Source: Eubacterium sp. AF16-48
GTDB lineage: Bacteria; Bacillota; Clostridia; Lachnospirales; Lachnospiraceae
Reading direction: 5' to 3'
Length of the DNA: 64,000 nucleotides
NCBI RefSeq assembly: GCF_003479405.1
Contig: NZ_QUHB01000001.1
Location: 372,001 to 436,000, forward strand
A program made the translations under genes and the position numbers. Below are positions 1 to 9,483 of the stretch, one piece after another. The notes below the pieces were generated by a model. The model was given only the letters and a program-made list of their open reading frames with translations, had not been told where the DNA came from and did not search any database. Position 1 is the first letter of the stretch; each line of letters starts with the position of its first letter.

Positions 1-497
1 TCCTTTCCTGAAACAATGTCAACTCCTGCCCTGTCAGCCCATTCTTTTAACTGTTCTGCAGCAGCCGCCCTAAACGTATCAGCGGCAGCCAAAACTACCT
101 TTTTGTTATTTTTCTTAAACTGACTTGCCAGTTTTCCAATGGAAGTGGTTTTTCCCACCCCGTTTACACCAATCATTAAAATTACGGAACGCTGATTTTC
201 AAAATCGTATGCATTTTCCCCTATATCCATTTGCTCTTCTATGTTTTTTATAAGCAAATCCTTACATTCCATAGGCTCCTTAATTTTTAATTCTTTTACC
301 TGTTCCTTTAATGTATCAAGAATTTCTTCTGTAGTATTCACTCCAATATCACTCATAATAAGAGTTTCCTCTAACTCTTCATAAAAGTCATCATCTATAT
401 TGGAAAATCCCGTAAAAATGGAATTTAATCCTGACACAATATTGTTTCTGGTTTTTGTAAGTCCTGAAACTAATTTTTCAAAAAACTTTCCTGCCAT
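1..497 (-). CDS. ftsY: Signal recognition particle receptor FtsY (partial, C-terminal part beyond the window)
   Basis: FtsY is the GTPase that docks ribosome-SRP complexes at the membrane for co-translational insertion. The 165 visible residues hold the helical N domain (about 1-100), then the G domain with the G1 P-loop GVNGVGKTT (about 110-118) and the G2 motif DTFRAAA (about 140-146). The window edge cuts the gene before G3-G5. The start ATG at 497 is preceded by AAGGAG. There is no long acidic A domain, as is common in Gram-positives. It follows smc by about 30 bases, the usual smc-ftsY order, so it is probably co-transcribed. FtsY rather than Ffh, because it starts directly with the NG domain and sits beside smc. 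Confidence 0.93.
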   Translation of the reverse strand, partial: MAGKFFEKLVSGLTKTRNNIVSGLNSIFTGFSNIDDDFYEELEETLIMSDIGVNTTEEILDTLKEQVKELKIKEPMECKDLLIKNIEEQMDIGENAYDFENQRSVILMIGVNGVGKTTSIGKLASQFKKNNKKVVLAAADTFRAAAAEQLKEWADRAGVDIVSGK

Positions 498-527
498 ATT
501 TAATACGCTTTTTGCGTCTCCTTTCTG

Positions 528-3500
528 TTATTTTGTTAAATCCTTCTCTAACAAATCTACAGATACTAATGCAGAAATACCCTTTTCCTGCATTGTTATA
601 CCATATAATCTGTCGGCTGAATTCATAGTTCCACGTCTGTGAGTTATAACAATAAACTGAGTATTTTTTGTAAGTTTATGTAAATACTCTGCAAACCTTA
701 CAACATTAGAGCCATCAAGAGCTGCTTCTATTTCATCTAAAAGACAAAACGGTGAAGGCTTCAGGTTCTGGATGGCAAACAACAGACTTATGGCTGTAAG
801 TGCCTTTTCTCCACCTGATAACTGCATCATATTCTGGAGTTTCTTTCCAGGTGGCTGGGAAATAATATTAATTCCTGCCTCTAAAATATCCTCTGCTTCC
901 GTCAGCTCAATTGTGCCTTTTCCACCACCGAACAACTCCTTAAATACTTTATCAAATTCAATCTTAATCTCCTCAAATTTCTCCTTGAACTGCTTTCTCA
1001 TTCCCACTTCAAGTTCATCAATTATTTTAAGAAGATTTTCCTTAGCTTCCATAAGGTCGTCATGCTGGGTTTTCATAAACTGATAACGCTCATTTACTTC
1101 CTTAAACTCTTCAATGGCATTAATGTTTACATCACCTAATGATTTCATTTCTTTTCTTATGTTGGCTATATTATCTCTTATCTCTGATTTATCACTGTAA
1201 TCAGGATTCTTCATTTCACAGGCTTTTCTGTATGTGATTTCATATTCATTCCACATATAAGCCTCTTTGTTTTCAGATTTTTCCTCTAATGCCTCTTTCT
1301 GGCTGCTTAGTCTGTAAACTTCTTTATCTAAAGCTGAAATTCTCTCTGAAAGCTGTTCACGTTTTTCAAAAAATTCCTTGTGTTCACGGCTTTGCTTATC
1401 CTTTTCATCTTTAGCCTTTTGAATTTCTTCCTTTAAGAGTTCAACCTGCTTACGGCTCTTCTCAGTTTCTTTAGTAAGATTATCAATAGCTTCTGTTCTG
1501 GCACTTATTTCATTGTTGTTTTCCTTAGAATTATTTTTAATATCTTCTATTTCCTGCTTAAAGCCTTCAATAACCTTACCTGCATTACTGATTTTCTCAA
1601 CAATAAATTCGTGCTTTTGCTTATAGTTTGCAATTTCAATATTTATTTCTTCTAAAAGACCATTTTGCTGAGCCAATTCTTCTTTTAGAGAATTAAGTTT
1701 CTTTGTATTCTCTACAACTTCCTTTTCTAACAGGTTACTTCTGTCCTCTGTTCCCGTCAGTTCATCATTAAGAGATACACTGTTTTTATTGATGTCGCTT
1801 ATCTGAACAGCAATATCATCGCTTTCACTGGTATAATCCTTATATTCCCTTGCTATGCTGTCCTTCTTATCTTTTGCCTGCTTTAAATTAATCTCAATGG
1901 TATTTTTAATAATAAGCTGTTCCTGTAAACCTGATGTAATTTTATTTACTTCCTCTGAAACAACACTTATTTCACCTCTGTTATCTGTTAAAGCCTTATC
2001 CAGACCTGTTTTTTCTTCTTTTAATATAACAAGCTTCTTTTGAATTTCGTCTATTTCACGTCTTCGTCCCAGAAGATTACTGTTGTTTTTAAAGGCACCA
2101 CCGGAAATCGAACCACCTACATTTAGGTATTCACCTTCAAGGGTAACAATTCTAACAGTGTAACGGTATTTTCTCTCAATGGAAATGGCATGGTCAATGG
2201 TGTCCACCACCATAACTCTTCCAAGAAGGTATTTAGCTACCCCTTCGTATTCTTTCTTAATATCCACTAAGTCACTGGCAAGCCCCAACACTCCCTTTTC
2301 CTCTAATGCATCAGGAGCATTGAAATTAGTTTTGTTGCTCATACTGCTAAGAGGCAGGAAAGTGGCACGTCCATATTTGTTCTTTTTAAGATACTCAATG
2401 GTGTCCTTAGCCGTGGTTTCCGTATCAGTGACAATATTTTGAATATTTCCACCTAATGCTGTTTCTATAGCCACTTCATACTTTTTGTCAACCTTAATAA
2501 TGTCTGCTACAACACCAATAATCCCTTTACGGCCTTCCTTTAATTCCATTACCTTCTTTATGCTGCTTCCATATCCCTCATAACGTTCGGTAATGTTCTT
2601 TAAAGTTTCAAGATTTGATTTTAATTTATGATACTTCTCATTGTTTTCCGACAATTCCTTTGAAAGTCTGCTGTTTTCCACTCTCAAATCTGCCAAATCA
2701 TTGTTATATTTATTTAAAGTATCATTTATTTTCTTTATGTCACTTTTAACGTTTTCAAGCTGCTGTTCTAACTCCTTAATAACGTTGTCCTGACCATCTC
2801 TCTGACTTTTAAATTCAATAAGTTTCTGGTTAAGTTGTGATTTTCTTATGTTAATCTGCTCTAACAAGGTATCACATCTTTGTATTTTTGTTTTAATTAA
2901 AGCCTTGGCGTTAAGAAGTTCAATTATTTCTCCTTTGTCCTTCTCAATTTTTTCCTCTAATTCCTTTATTCCCTGACCTTTTTCCTCAATCTGTTCATTT
3001 ATTTCAGTTTGGGAAGCAATGACTTCCTTTAACTTACCCTCATTTTCCGTCTTTTCCCTTTGTGCATTTTCTAATTCAATGCCCTGCTGTTTAATTTCCT
3101 CATTAACGGAATCTATTCTCTGATTAATGTAGGATTCGTTATTTTTTGCTGAATTAATCTGCTCCCTGATAACATTAATCTGTCCCTCGAACTTTTCAAT
3201 ATTCAATATAGTTTCATTAAATGAAGCCTTTTTGGTTTCAATTGTATTGTCAATTTCTTCAATAATTTTCTCAAGTTTAGTGTAATCCGCCTTGATTTTT
3301 TCAAACTCATCAGATGCCACCTGCATGTCGCCTGATGCGATTTTAATTTTTTCATCAAGCTGTGTTAATCTGTTTTTAATCTCATTGTATTCAATTAAAA
3401 ACATGTTTACATCGTTTACTTTTAAATCATCTTTCAATAAAAGATATCTTTTAGCCTTTTCACATTGCTTTTCTAAAGGAACCACCTGTCTTTCCAGTTC

Positions 3501-4088
3501 CCCTAAAATATCTGAAACTCTTACAAGATTCTGGTTCTGGTCGTCAAGTTTTCTTAAAGCTTCATTTTTTCTTCTTTTAAACTTAACAATTCCTGCAGCT
3601 TCGTCGAAAAGTTCTCTTCTTTCCTCCGGCTTACCACTTAATATTTTGTCAATCTGTCCCTGACCTATAATGGAATAACCTTCTTTTCCAATACCTGTGT
3701 CATAAAACAACTCATTGATGTCTTTTAATCTCACCTGAGTTCCGTTTATCATATATTCGCTTTCACCGGAGCGGAATAATCTTCTTGAAACTGTAACTTC
3801 GTCGTAATCTATATTTAATTTATGATCTGAGTTATCAAATGTTATGGCAACATATGCATATCCCATAGGTTTACGGTTTTCTGTTCCTGCAAATATAACA
3901 TCTTCCATTTTCGAGCTTCTAAGCTGTTTTGTTTTCTGCTCCCCTAATACCCATCTTACGGCATCTGCAACATTACTTTTTCCTGAACCGTTTGGCCCTA
4001 CAATTCCTGTAATCCCATTGTGAAATTCAAAATTTATTTTATTTGCAAAAGACTTAAATCCGTGTATTTCAATGCTTTTTAAATACAT
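528..4088 (-). CDS. smc: Chromosome segregation protein SMC
   Basis: SMC is the ATPase core of the bacterial condensin that organises and segregates replicated chromosomes. At 1186 residues it has the family length. Walker A GPNGSGKSN lies near residues 31-39. Two long coiled coils flank a hinge at about 500-660, rich in Gly and beta strands. The C-terminal head carries the signature LSGGEKALTA and Walker B CLLDEIEAALD (about 1090-1120). It sits 11 bases after rnc and just before ftsY. Its partners ScpA and ScpB are encoded in the same window at about 37.4-38.8 kb, so the complete condensin is present. Confidence 0.98.
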   Translation of the reverse strand: MYLKSIEIHGFKSFANKINFEFHNGITGIVGPNGSGKSNVADAVRWVLGEQKTKQLRSSKMEDVIFAGTENRKPMGYAYVAITFDNSDHKLNIDYDEVTVSRRLFRSGESEYMINGTQVRLKDINELFYDTGIGKEGYSIIGQGQIDKILSGKPEERRELFDEAAGIVKFKRRKNEALRKLDDQNQNLVRVSDILGELERQVVPLEKQCEKAKRYLLLKDDLKVNDVNMFLIEYNEIKNRLTQLDEKIKIASGDMQVASDEFEKIKADYTKLEKIIEEIDNTIETKKASFNETILNIEKFEGQINVIREQINSAKNNESYINQRIDSVNEEIKQQGIELENAQREKTENEGKLKEVIASQTEINEQIEEKGQGIKELEEKIEKDKGEIIELLNAKALIKTKIQRCDTLLEQINIRKSQLNQKLIEFKSQRDGQDNVIKELEQQLENVKSDIKKINDTLNKYNNDLADLRVENSRLSKELSENNEKYHKLKSNLETLKNITERYEGYGSSIKKVMELKEGRKGIIGVVADIIKVDKKYEVAIETALGGNIQNIVTDTETTAKDTIEYLKKNKYGRATFLPLSSMSNKTNFNAPDALEEKGVLGLASDLVDIKKEYEGVAKYLLGRVMVVDTIDHAISIERKYRYTVRIVTLEGEYLNVGGSISGGAFKNNSNLLGRRREIDEIQKKLVILKEEKTGLDKALTDNRGEISVVSEEVNKITSGLQEQLIIKNTIEINLKQAKDKKDSIAREYKDYTSESDDIAVQISDINKNSVSLNDELTGTEDRSNLLEKEVVENTKKLNSLKEELAQQNGLLEEINIEIANYKQKHEFIVEKISNAGKVIEGFKQEIEDIKNNSKENNNEISARTEAIDNLTKETEKSRKQVELLKEEIQKAKDEKDKQSREHKEFFEKREQLSERISALDKEVYRLSSQKEALEEKSENKEAYMWNEYEITYRKACEMKNPDYSDKSEIRDNIANIRKEMKSLGDVNINAIEEFKEVNERYQFMKTQHDDLMEAKENLLKIIDELEVGMRKQFKEKFEEIKIEFDKVFKELFGGGKGTIELTEAEDILEAGINIISQPPGKKLQNMMQLSGGEKALTAISLLFAIQNLKPSPFCLLDEIEAALDGSNVVRFAEYLHKLTKNTQFIVITHRRGTMNSADRLYGITMQEKGISALVSVDLLEKDLTK

Positions 4089-4099
4089 GTTGTTCCCTC

Positions 4100-4780
4100 T
4101 TATCTAAATTTTTTCAAGGCACTGTACGCCGCCTGCTGTTCAGCCGCCTTTTTGGTATGACCCATGCCACTGCCAATTACTTTGTCATCAAGCATCGCAG
4201 CCACCTCATAGGTTTTATTATGATCAGGCCCAGTTTCACCTGTTATTTCATATGAAAGCTTACCAACCTTTGCAATATTAATTCTTTCCTGCAAAATTGT
4301 TTTACTGTCATAAAATAATCTTTTATTTTCAATATCATTTAAAGCAAATTTAATTATAAAATCTCTAGCATTATCTATTCCACCATCTAAAAATATGCTT
4401 CCTATAAGGGCTTCAAAGGCATCTGAAACAATGGAATTTCTCTTTCTTCCACCTGTTTCTTCCTCACCTTTTCCCAAATAAATAAATTCCTCAAGACCAA
4501 TTTCCCTCGCATCATTTGCCAAAGTAGGTTCACACACAAGGCTTGCTCTTAGCTTCGTCATATTCCCTTCCGGCATATCCGGCATGGTTTTAAATAAAAA
4601 CTCACTAGACACCAATTCTAAAACGGCATCACCTAAAAACTCAAGCCTCTCGTTGTCCTTTATTCCCTTACTTCTATGTTCGTTAGCAAAAGATGTATGG
4701 GTTAATGCGTTAAGCAGCAGGTCTTTATCCTTAAAAACATATTCTATTTTTGTTTCTAATAAGGCGTAATCACTATTCAT
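4100..4780 (-). CDS. rnc: Ribonuclease III
   Basis: RNase III is the double-strand-specific endonuclease that processes rRNA precursors and structured mRNAs. The 226-residue protein has the catalytic signature NERLEFLGDAVLEL near residues 42-55, which includes the metal-binding Glu and Asp. A second acidic patch (SDAFEALIGSIFLDGG, about 119-134) follows. The last about 70 residues are a double-stranded RNA binding domain ending KKAAEQQAAYSALKK. It lies between acpP and smc in the classical Firmicute order. Confidence 0.98.
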   Translation of the reverse strand: MNSDYALLETKIEYVFKDKDLLLNALTHTSFANEHRSKGIKDNERLEFLGDAVLELVSSEFLFKTMPDMPEGNMTKLRASLVCEPTLANDAREIGLEEFIYLGKGEEETGGRKRNSIVSDAFEALIGSIFLDGGIDNARDFIIKFALNDIENKRLFYDSKTILQERINIAKVGKLSYEITGETGPDHNKTYEVAAMLDDKVIGSGMGHTKKAAEQQAAYSALKKFR

Positions 4781-4827
4781 ATATATCCTCTTAAATTATT
4801 GCGTTTTTTAAGCCCTATTTCTAGGGC

Positions 4828-5061
4828 TTATTTTTCAAGTTCTTTCTTAATTTTTTCGTAAGCATCACCAACTGTAACTATTGACTGTGCTTCATCTGTA
4901 GGAACCTGAATACCGAATTCTTCTTCAATTCCCATTACTATTTCCAGCACATCTAATGAATCTGCTCCTAAATCATCAACAAATTTACTGTCAGCTGTTA
5001 TTGTTGCAGGGTCTAAATCTAAAACATCAGCCACTGCCTTTATTAATCTTTCTAATTCCAT
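4828..5061 (-). CDS. acpP: Acyl carrier protein
   Basis: ACP carries the growing acyl chain in fatty acid synthesis on a 4'-phosphopantetheine arm. The 77-residue acidic protein has the attachment motif GADSLD, with Ser35 the modified residue, followed by the usual helix-II residues [12 protein letters not shown]. It sits 18 bases downstream of plsX and upstream of rnc, so it belongs to the plsX-acpP-rnc-smc-ftsY transcription unit. Other fatty acid synthesis genes are not in the window. Confidence 0.97.
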   Translation of the reverse strand: MELERLIKAVADVLDLDPATITADSKFVDDLGADSLDVLEIVMGIEEEFGIQVPTDEAQSIVTVGDAYEKIKKELEK

Positions 5062-5079
5062 TATACTCTCCTTTTCAAT

Positions 5080-6090
5080 CTATTTATTTTCTAAATTTAA
5101 TTTCTCTTTAAATTTATTATTTAAATCCATTTCTTTAAATGTTCCACATTGCAGAATTGAATTTTTGATTTCTATTGCTTTTGAACTTCCATGAGTTTTT
5201 ACTAAGAGTCCTTTAAGACCTAAAAGAGGTGCTCCGCCGTATTCCTCAATGGAAAATGATTTAAGTGTCTTCTTCAAATCTTTCTTAATAAGAAGAGCTC
5301 CTATTTTTGTTTTAAGACTTGCCATTAAGGTTCCTTTAATCTTGCTTAAAAGTACCGATGCCACGCCTTCATACAATTTCAAAATACAGTTTCCCACAAA
5401 AGCATCGCAGACAATTACATCTGCTTTTCCTTCAGGAATATCCCTGGCTTCAATATTTCCCACAAAATTAATATCCTTAATTTCCTTTAAAAGAGGGTAT
5501 GTTTCCTTAACTAAGGCATTCCCCTTTTCCTCTTCAGCACCAATATTAACAATGGCAACTTTAGGATTCTTAATACCTACAATATTTTCCATGTACACGG
5601 AACCCATCTTGGCAAACTGAACTAAATGAGATGGTCTCGCATCAACATTCGCCCCACAATCTATAAGAAGTGAAACACCCTTCTTTGTAGGAATAAGTGG
5701 TGCAAGAGGTGGTCTTTCTACCCCTTTTAATCTTCCAATAATAACATGTCCGCCTACAAGGTTAGCTCCTGTACTTCCGGCAGATACCATGGCATCTGCT
5801 TCACCGTTTTTAACCATGTACATACATTTTACAAGGGATGAATCCTTCTTGCTTCTAATAGCAGCAACAGGTGGTTCCCCTGTTTCAATAACTTCAGTTG
5901 CATTTATAATTTCCAAAAGATTACTGTCGTAATCGTACTTTGTAAGTTCTTTTTCAATATCTTCTTTTCTGCCTACAAGTTTTATATTAATGTTTTTATT
6001 TTCATTAGCTGCTAAAACAGCACCTTTAACAATCTCTCCCGGAGCATTGTCTCCACCCATACAATCTAAGGCTACAATAGCTTTCGACAT
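5080..6090 (-). CDS. plsX: Phosphate acyltransferase PlsX
   Basis: PlsX converts acyl-ACP to acyl phosphate, the donor used by PlsY in the first acylation of glycerol 3-phosphate. The 336-residue protein begins with the family motif ALDCMGGDNAPGEIV (about 7-21). It also has VSAGSTGANLVGG (about 103-115) and the C-terminal GGAPLLGLKGLLVKTHGSS, both typical of the family. A terminator upstream separates it from rpmF, so it probably heads the plsX-acpP-rnc-smc-ftsY unit. The start ATG at 6090 has a GGAGG sequence in front. Confidence 0.97.
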   Translation of the reverse strand: MSKAIVALDCMGGDNAPGEIVKGAVLAANENKNINIKLVGRKEDIEKELTKYDYDSNLLEIINATEVIETGEPPVAAIRSKKDSSLVKCMYMVKNGEADAMVSAGSTGANLVGGHVIIGRLKGVERPPLAPLIPTKKGVSLLIDCGANVDARPSHLVQFAKMGSVYMENIVGIKNPKVAIVNIGAEEEKGNALVKETYPLLKEIKDINFVGNIEARDIPEGKADVIVCDAFVGNCILKLYEGVASVLLSKIKGTLMASLKTKIGALLIKKDLKKTLKSFSIEEYGGAPLLGLKGLLVKTHGSSKAIEIKNSILQCGTFKEMDLNNKFKEKLNLENK

Positions 6091-6149
6091 TCCAAATCCT
6101 CCTTTTTTGCATAAGGATAATATACTAAAAATACGTTATAAAATCAAGA

Positions 6150-6206
6150 AAAAGTGGCTGTCGCTTTAGCAATCATTTCAATGATTAAAGCAACAGCCAC
6201 TTTTTT
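6150..6206 (-). terminator. Rho-independent terminator after rpmF
   Basis: A strong near-perfect hairpin pairs AAGTGGCTGT at the left with ACAGCCACTT at the right, extends inward through TAAAGC/GCTTTA, and is flanked by A/T runs on both sides. It ends the DUF177-rpmF transcript before plsX. The symmetry would allow termination in either direction, but only minus-strand genes lie around it. Confidence 0.85.
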
Positions 6207-6210
6207 ATAA

Positions 6211-6390
6211 TTAGTCAACTGAAACAATTTCTTTTTTGTTATAGCTTCCACAAGCCTTGCATACTCTGTGTGGCATCATTAATGCTCCACATTTACTGCA
6301 CTTTACAAGGTTTGGAGCTGACATCTTCCAGTTAGCTCTTCTCTTATCTCTTCTTCCTTTAGAAGATTTGTTCTTTGGACAGATAGACAT
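6211..6390 (-). CDS. rpmF: 50S ribosomal protein L32
   Basis: This 59-residue protein is L32 of the large ribosomal subunit. It begins MSICPKNKSSKGRRDKRRAN, the conserved basic head. A zinc ribbon follows, with CSKC (about 31-34) and CKAC (about 44-47), so it is the zinc-binding C+ form. The start ATG at 6390 has an AAGGAGG site in front. It lies three bases after the DUF177 gene, an almost universal pairing, and is followed by a strong terminator. Confidence 0.98.
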   Translation of the reverse strand: MSICPKNKSSKGRRDKRRANWKMSAPNLVKCSKCGALMMPHRVCKACGSYNKKEIVSVD

Positions 6391-6393
6391 GGT

Positions 6394-6918
6394 TTACACC
6401 TCCTTAAACTGATTAAAAACATCTAAAATTTTCGACATTCCCGTACCTGGTTCTGCGTTATCGCACTTACAGGATCCCATATTGAGATTAGCGCCGCATC
6501 TATTGCAAATTCCTTTGCAGTCTTCTTTGCATAGGACTTTCATAGGTAAACTAACCAGAATCTCGTTATAAACAAATACATCAGAATCAAATTTTGTACC
6601 TTCAAGATAAACTTCTTCATCTAACTCAGCAATCTTTTCTTCTGAAGATTTATTCATATCTAAATCTTTGAAATAATCAATATTAATCTCATACGGTACA
6701 GGCTCTAAACACTTGTCACACGGAATAATCAATGTAACCTTCCCAACGCATTTAAAATCAATATGCTTCTTACCCTTATTTCTAAAAGACAACTTAATAT
6801 CACTGTCAGAAATAGGATAACGGCTCTTTTTAGTTTTAAATTCCTTCGCTTCAAGCTCTACCGGGTAATTTCTTACCCCGTCTTCTTCCTGTAGTAAATC
6901 GTATAAATCAATTAACAT
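6394..6918 (-). CDS. DUF177 (YceD) family protein
   Basis: A 174-residue member of the YceD/DUF177 family, which is almost always encoded next to rpmF and is linked to 23S rRNA or large-subunit accumulation; the exact biochemical role is not settled. It shows the family cysteine pattern: CDKC near residues 108-111, then CKEDCKGICNRCG and CKC in the C-terminal third, probably a metal site. The rpmF start lies only three bases beyond its stop, so translation is probably coupled. Confidence 0.9.
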   Translation of the reverse strand: MLIDLYDLLQEEDGVRNYPVELEAKEFKTKKSRYPISDSDIKLSFRNKGKKHIDFKCVGKVTLIIPCDKCLEPVPYEINIDYFKDLDMNKSSEEKIAELDEEVYLEGTKFDSDVFVYNEILVSLPMKVLCKEDCKGICNRCGANLNMGSCKCDNAEPGTGMSKILDVFNQFKEV

Positions 6919-7004
6919 AATATTCCTTCTTCAAAGCACCTTATAAATTATACATATCAGCCATAGGTTTGTCAAATACTTTTTTTATTTTTTCAATTTG
7001 CTGC

Positions 7005-8198
7005 TTAAGCTAAAACTTCTACCGTCTCCCTTGCAATTGCAAGTTCCTCATTGGTTGGTATAACATAAACCTTAACCTTTGACTCTTTAGTGGAAATCAT
7101 TACTTCCTCTCCACGTTTTGAGTTTGCCTCATCATCTATTTCAATTCCAAGATATTTTAAATGACTGCACACATCTTTTCTTACATGACCATTGTTTTCT
7201 CCAACGCCGGCTGTAAAAGCAATTACATCTACACCATTCATTACTGCAACATAGGCACCGATAAATTTTACAACAGTATGTACGTAAGCATCAAATGCTG
7301 ATTTTGCATTTTCATTTCCTTCACTTATTGCCTTTTCTATATCTCTAAAGTCGCTAGACACTCCTGAAAGTCCTGCAACTCCGGACTTTTTATTTAATAT
7401 TTCAGTTATTTCTGAAATATTCTTTCCTGTATGATTTGCAATAACTTCTAAAATTCCCGGGTCAATATCTCCTGAACGGGTTCCCATTATAACTCCTGCT
7501 AAAGGTGTAAGCCCCATACTTGTGTCCACTGATTTTCCACCGTCAACTGCGCATATGCTGGCACCGTTTCCTAAATGACAAACAATTGTTTTTAATTCAT
7601 TATAAGGCTTGCCGCAAATAGCAGCTGCTCTCTTTGACACAAAGCTATGGGAAGTTCCATGGAATCCATATCTTCTTATTTTATAGTCATCATAGTATTC
7701 TCTAGGAAGAGCATATAAATACGCTTCCTCGGGCATTGTCTGATGAAAAGCTGTATCAAACACAACCACATTTGGTGTATCCTTCATTATTTTCATACAT
7801 GCCTTTATTCCAATAATATTTGCCGGGTTATGAAGAGGTGCTAAATTATTACACTTTTCAATTTTTTCAAGTACATCTTCAGTAACTAAAGCTGACTTTG
7901 AAAAATACTCTCCACCGTGTACCACTCTGTGTCCTACTGCTCCAACTTCACTCATATCCTTTATAACTCCTGTGTTTTCTGCCGTAAGGGCAGAAATAAC
8001 AGCTGTTATGGCCTCATTATGAGTTGGCATATCTATTTCTTTTGTGTTTTTTTCACAATTAACACTTTCATATGTAATAGCACTGCCGCTAATTCCTATT
8101 CTTTCACAAAGTCCCTTTGCCAATACCTTTTCATTATCTGAATTAATTAACTGAAACTTAAGTGATGAACTTCCACAATTAATAACTAAAACTTCCAT
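7005..8198 (-). CDS. ackA: Acetate kinase
   Basis: Acetate kinase converts acetyl phosphate and ADP to acetate and ATP, the energy-yielding step of acetate fermentation. The 397-residue protein begins MEVLVINCGSSSLKFQL, a classic phosphate-binding start. It has VVHGGEYF, FDTAFHQTMP, GFHGTSH and the adenosine-loop GTRSGDIDPG. I chose the ATG at 8198, with AGGAG 10 bases ahead, over an ATG nine codons upstream that adds MIRRKQEFE without homology. pta lies upstream on the same strand, giving the usual pta-ackA pathway pair. Confidence 0.98.
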   Translation of the reverse strand: MEVLVINCGSSSLKFQLINSDNEKVLAKGLCERIGISGSAITYESVNCEKNTKEIDMPTHNEAITAVISALTAENTGVIKDMSEVGAVGHRVVHGGEYFSKSALVTEDVLEKIEKCNNLAPLHNPANIIGIKACMKIMKDTPNVVVFDTAFHQTMPEEAYLYALPREYYDDYKIRRYGFHGTSHSFVSKRAAAICGKPYNELKTIVCHLGNGASICAVDGGKSVDTSMGLTPLAGVIMGTRSGDIDPGILEVIANHTGKNISEITEILNKKSGVAGLSGVSSDFRDIEKAISEGNENAKSAFDAYVHTVVKFIGAYVAVMNGVDVIAFTAGVGENNGHVRKDVCSHLKYLGIEIDDEANSKRGEEVMISTKESKVKVYVIPTNEELAIARETVEVLA

Positions 8199-8294
8199 TT
8201 CAAACTCCTGTTTTCTTCTAATCACATCTTATTGCCCCTACTTTCCGTTGGTGGCATTTCATTGGGAACCTATTTATAAATGAGTTTTTCTCAT

Positions 8295-9290
8295 TTAATC
8301 TATTTGTGCCTGTACTGCTGTAATTGCCACAACACCAACTATATCCTTAGCACTACATCCTCTTGACAAATCGTTAATCGGTCTTGCAATTCCCTGACAA
8401 AGAGGACCATATGCCTCAGCCTGTCCAAGTCTCTGCAAAAGCTTATATCCAATATTTCCTGCATCTAAATCAGGGAATATAAGAACATTGGCTCTTCCCG
8501 CTACCGGGCTTCCCGGTGCCTTAAATTCTGCTATTTCAGGAACTAAAGCAGCATCTGTCTGCAATTCTCCGTCAATAAGATACTGTGGATATTCCTTGTT
8601 GGCTATTTTAGTAGCCTCAACTACTTTATCCACATCAGGATGAGCTGCACTGCCGTGGGTAGAATGGGATAACATGGCAACTCTTGCCTTCTCCCCAACT
8701 AAGTACTCAAAAGACTCTGCACTACTTGCAGCTATATCTGCTAACTGTTCCGGATTAGGATTCTGATTCAGTCCACAGTCTCCCATTACGAATACACCAT
8801 TAGCTCCCATATCCTTATTAGGCACACATATTACAAAAAATGCTGAAACCAATTTACTACCTGGCTTTGTCTTTATAATCTGTAAAGACGGTCTAAGGGT
8901 ATTAGCTGATGAATGGCATGCTCCTGATACAACTCCGTCTGCATCTCCAGCCTTTAACATCATACATGCAAAATACATATAGTCACTGACTAAAATGGCA
9001 TATGCCTGTTCTTTAGTCATCCCCTTAGCCTTTCTTAGCTGGTAGAACTGTTCAGCATAATCCTGTATCTTTTCGTATTTTCTCGGGTTAATTATTGTAA
9101 CGCCTTCAGTGTCATAATCTTTTCCATACTTTGCCACCTCTTCCTCTGAGGCTAACAGAATAATATCTGCAAAATCCTCCTTAACAATCTGTTCTGCAGC
9201 TTCATATGTACGTCTGTCCATTCCTTCCGGCAAAACAATTGTCTTTCTGTCATGTCTGGCTTTTTCCTTTAACTGCTCAATAAAACCCAT
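8295..9290 (-). CDS. pta: Phosphate acetyltransferase
   Basis: Pta turns acetyl-CoA and phosphate into acetyl phosphate, feeding the downstream ackA. The protein is about 331 residues, the short Pta form without N-terminal regulatory domains. It begins MGFIEQLKEKARHDRKTIVLPEGMD. Conserved blocks include SGACHSSANTLRP and the C-terminal GLAQ-type stretch (LGQAEAYGPLCQGIARP). I chose ATG 9290, nine bases after AAGGAG; an ATG six bases upstream (9296) is too close to that site, and the longer open frame to 9368 lacks homology. Expression probably starts in the divergent gap with tmcAL. Confidence 0.96.
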   Translation of the reverse strand: MGFIEQLKEKARHDRKTIVLPEGMDRRTYEAAEQIVKEDFADIILLASEEEVAKYGKDYDTEGVTIINPRKYEKIQDYAEQFYQLRKAKGMTKEQAYAILVSDYMYFACMMLKAGDADGVVSGACHSSANTLRPSLQIIKTKPGSKLVSAFFVICVPNKDMGANGVFVMGDCGLNQNPNPEQLADIAASSAESFEYLVGEKARVAMLSHSTHGSAAHPDVDKVVEATKIANKEYPQYLIDGELQTDAALVPEIAEFKAPGSPVAGRANVLIFPDLDAGNIGYKLLQRLGQAEAYGPLCQGIARPINDLSRGCSAKDIVGVVAITAVQAQID

Positions 9291-9411
9291 ATTCATCTTC
9301 TCCTTGTTTCTCATATATTCTTCAATCACACAAATAATTATAATATACCTTTTTTGAAGAAACAACAACTATTTATTTTACAATACATATAACAATTTGT
9401 GCCTTAATTAA

Positions 9412-9440
9412 TTGATAGAATAGTGCAATAATGATACAAT
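9412..9440 (+). promoter_or_regulatory. Sigma-A type promoter of tmcAL
   Basis: TTGATA (9412-9417) and TACAAT (9435-9440) are separated by 17 bases and lie 44 bases before the tmcAL start. A second possible -10, TATACT, lies just downstream near 9455. No other gene could use this plus-strand signal. Confidence 0.7.
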
Positions 9441-9483
9441 AATCCGGTATACTATATTTAGAAGGATATTTTAGGAGATTTCA

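Noticed and set aside
528-4088. Plus-strand frames antisense to smc
   Set aside because: They mirror smc codon structure in AT-rich DNA and have no ribosome sites.
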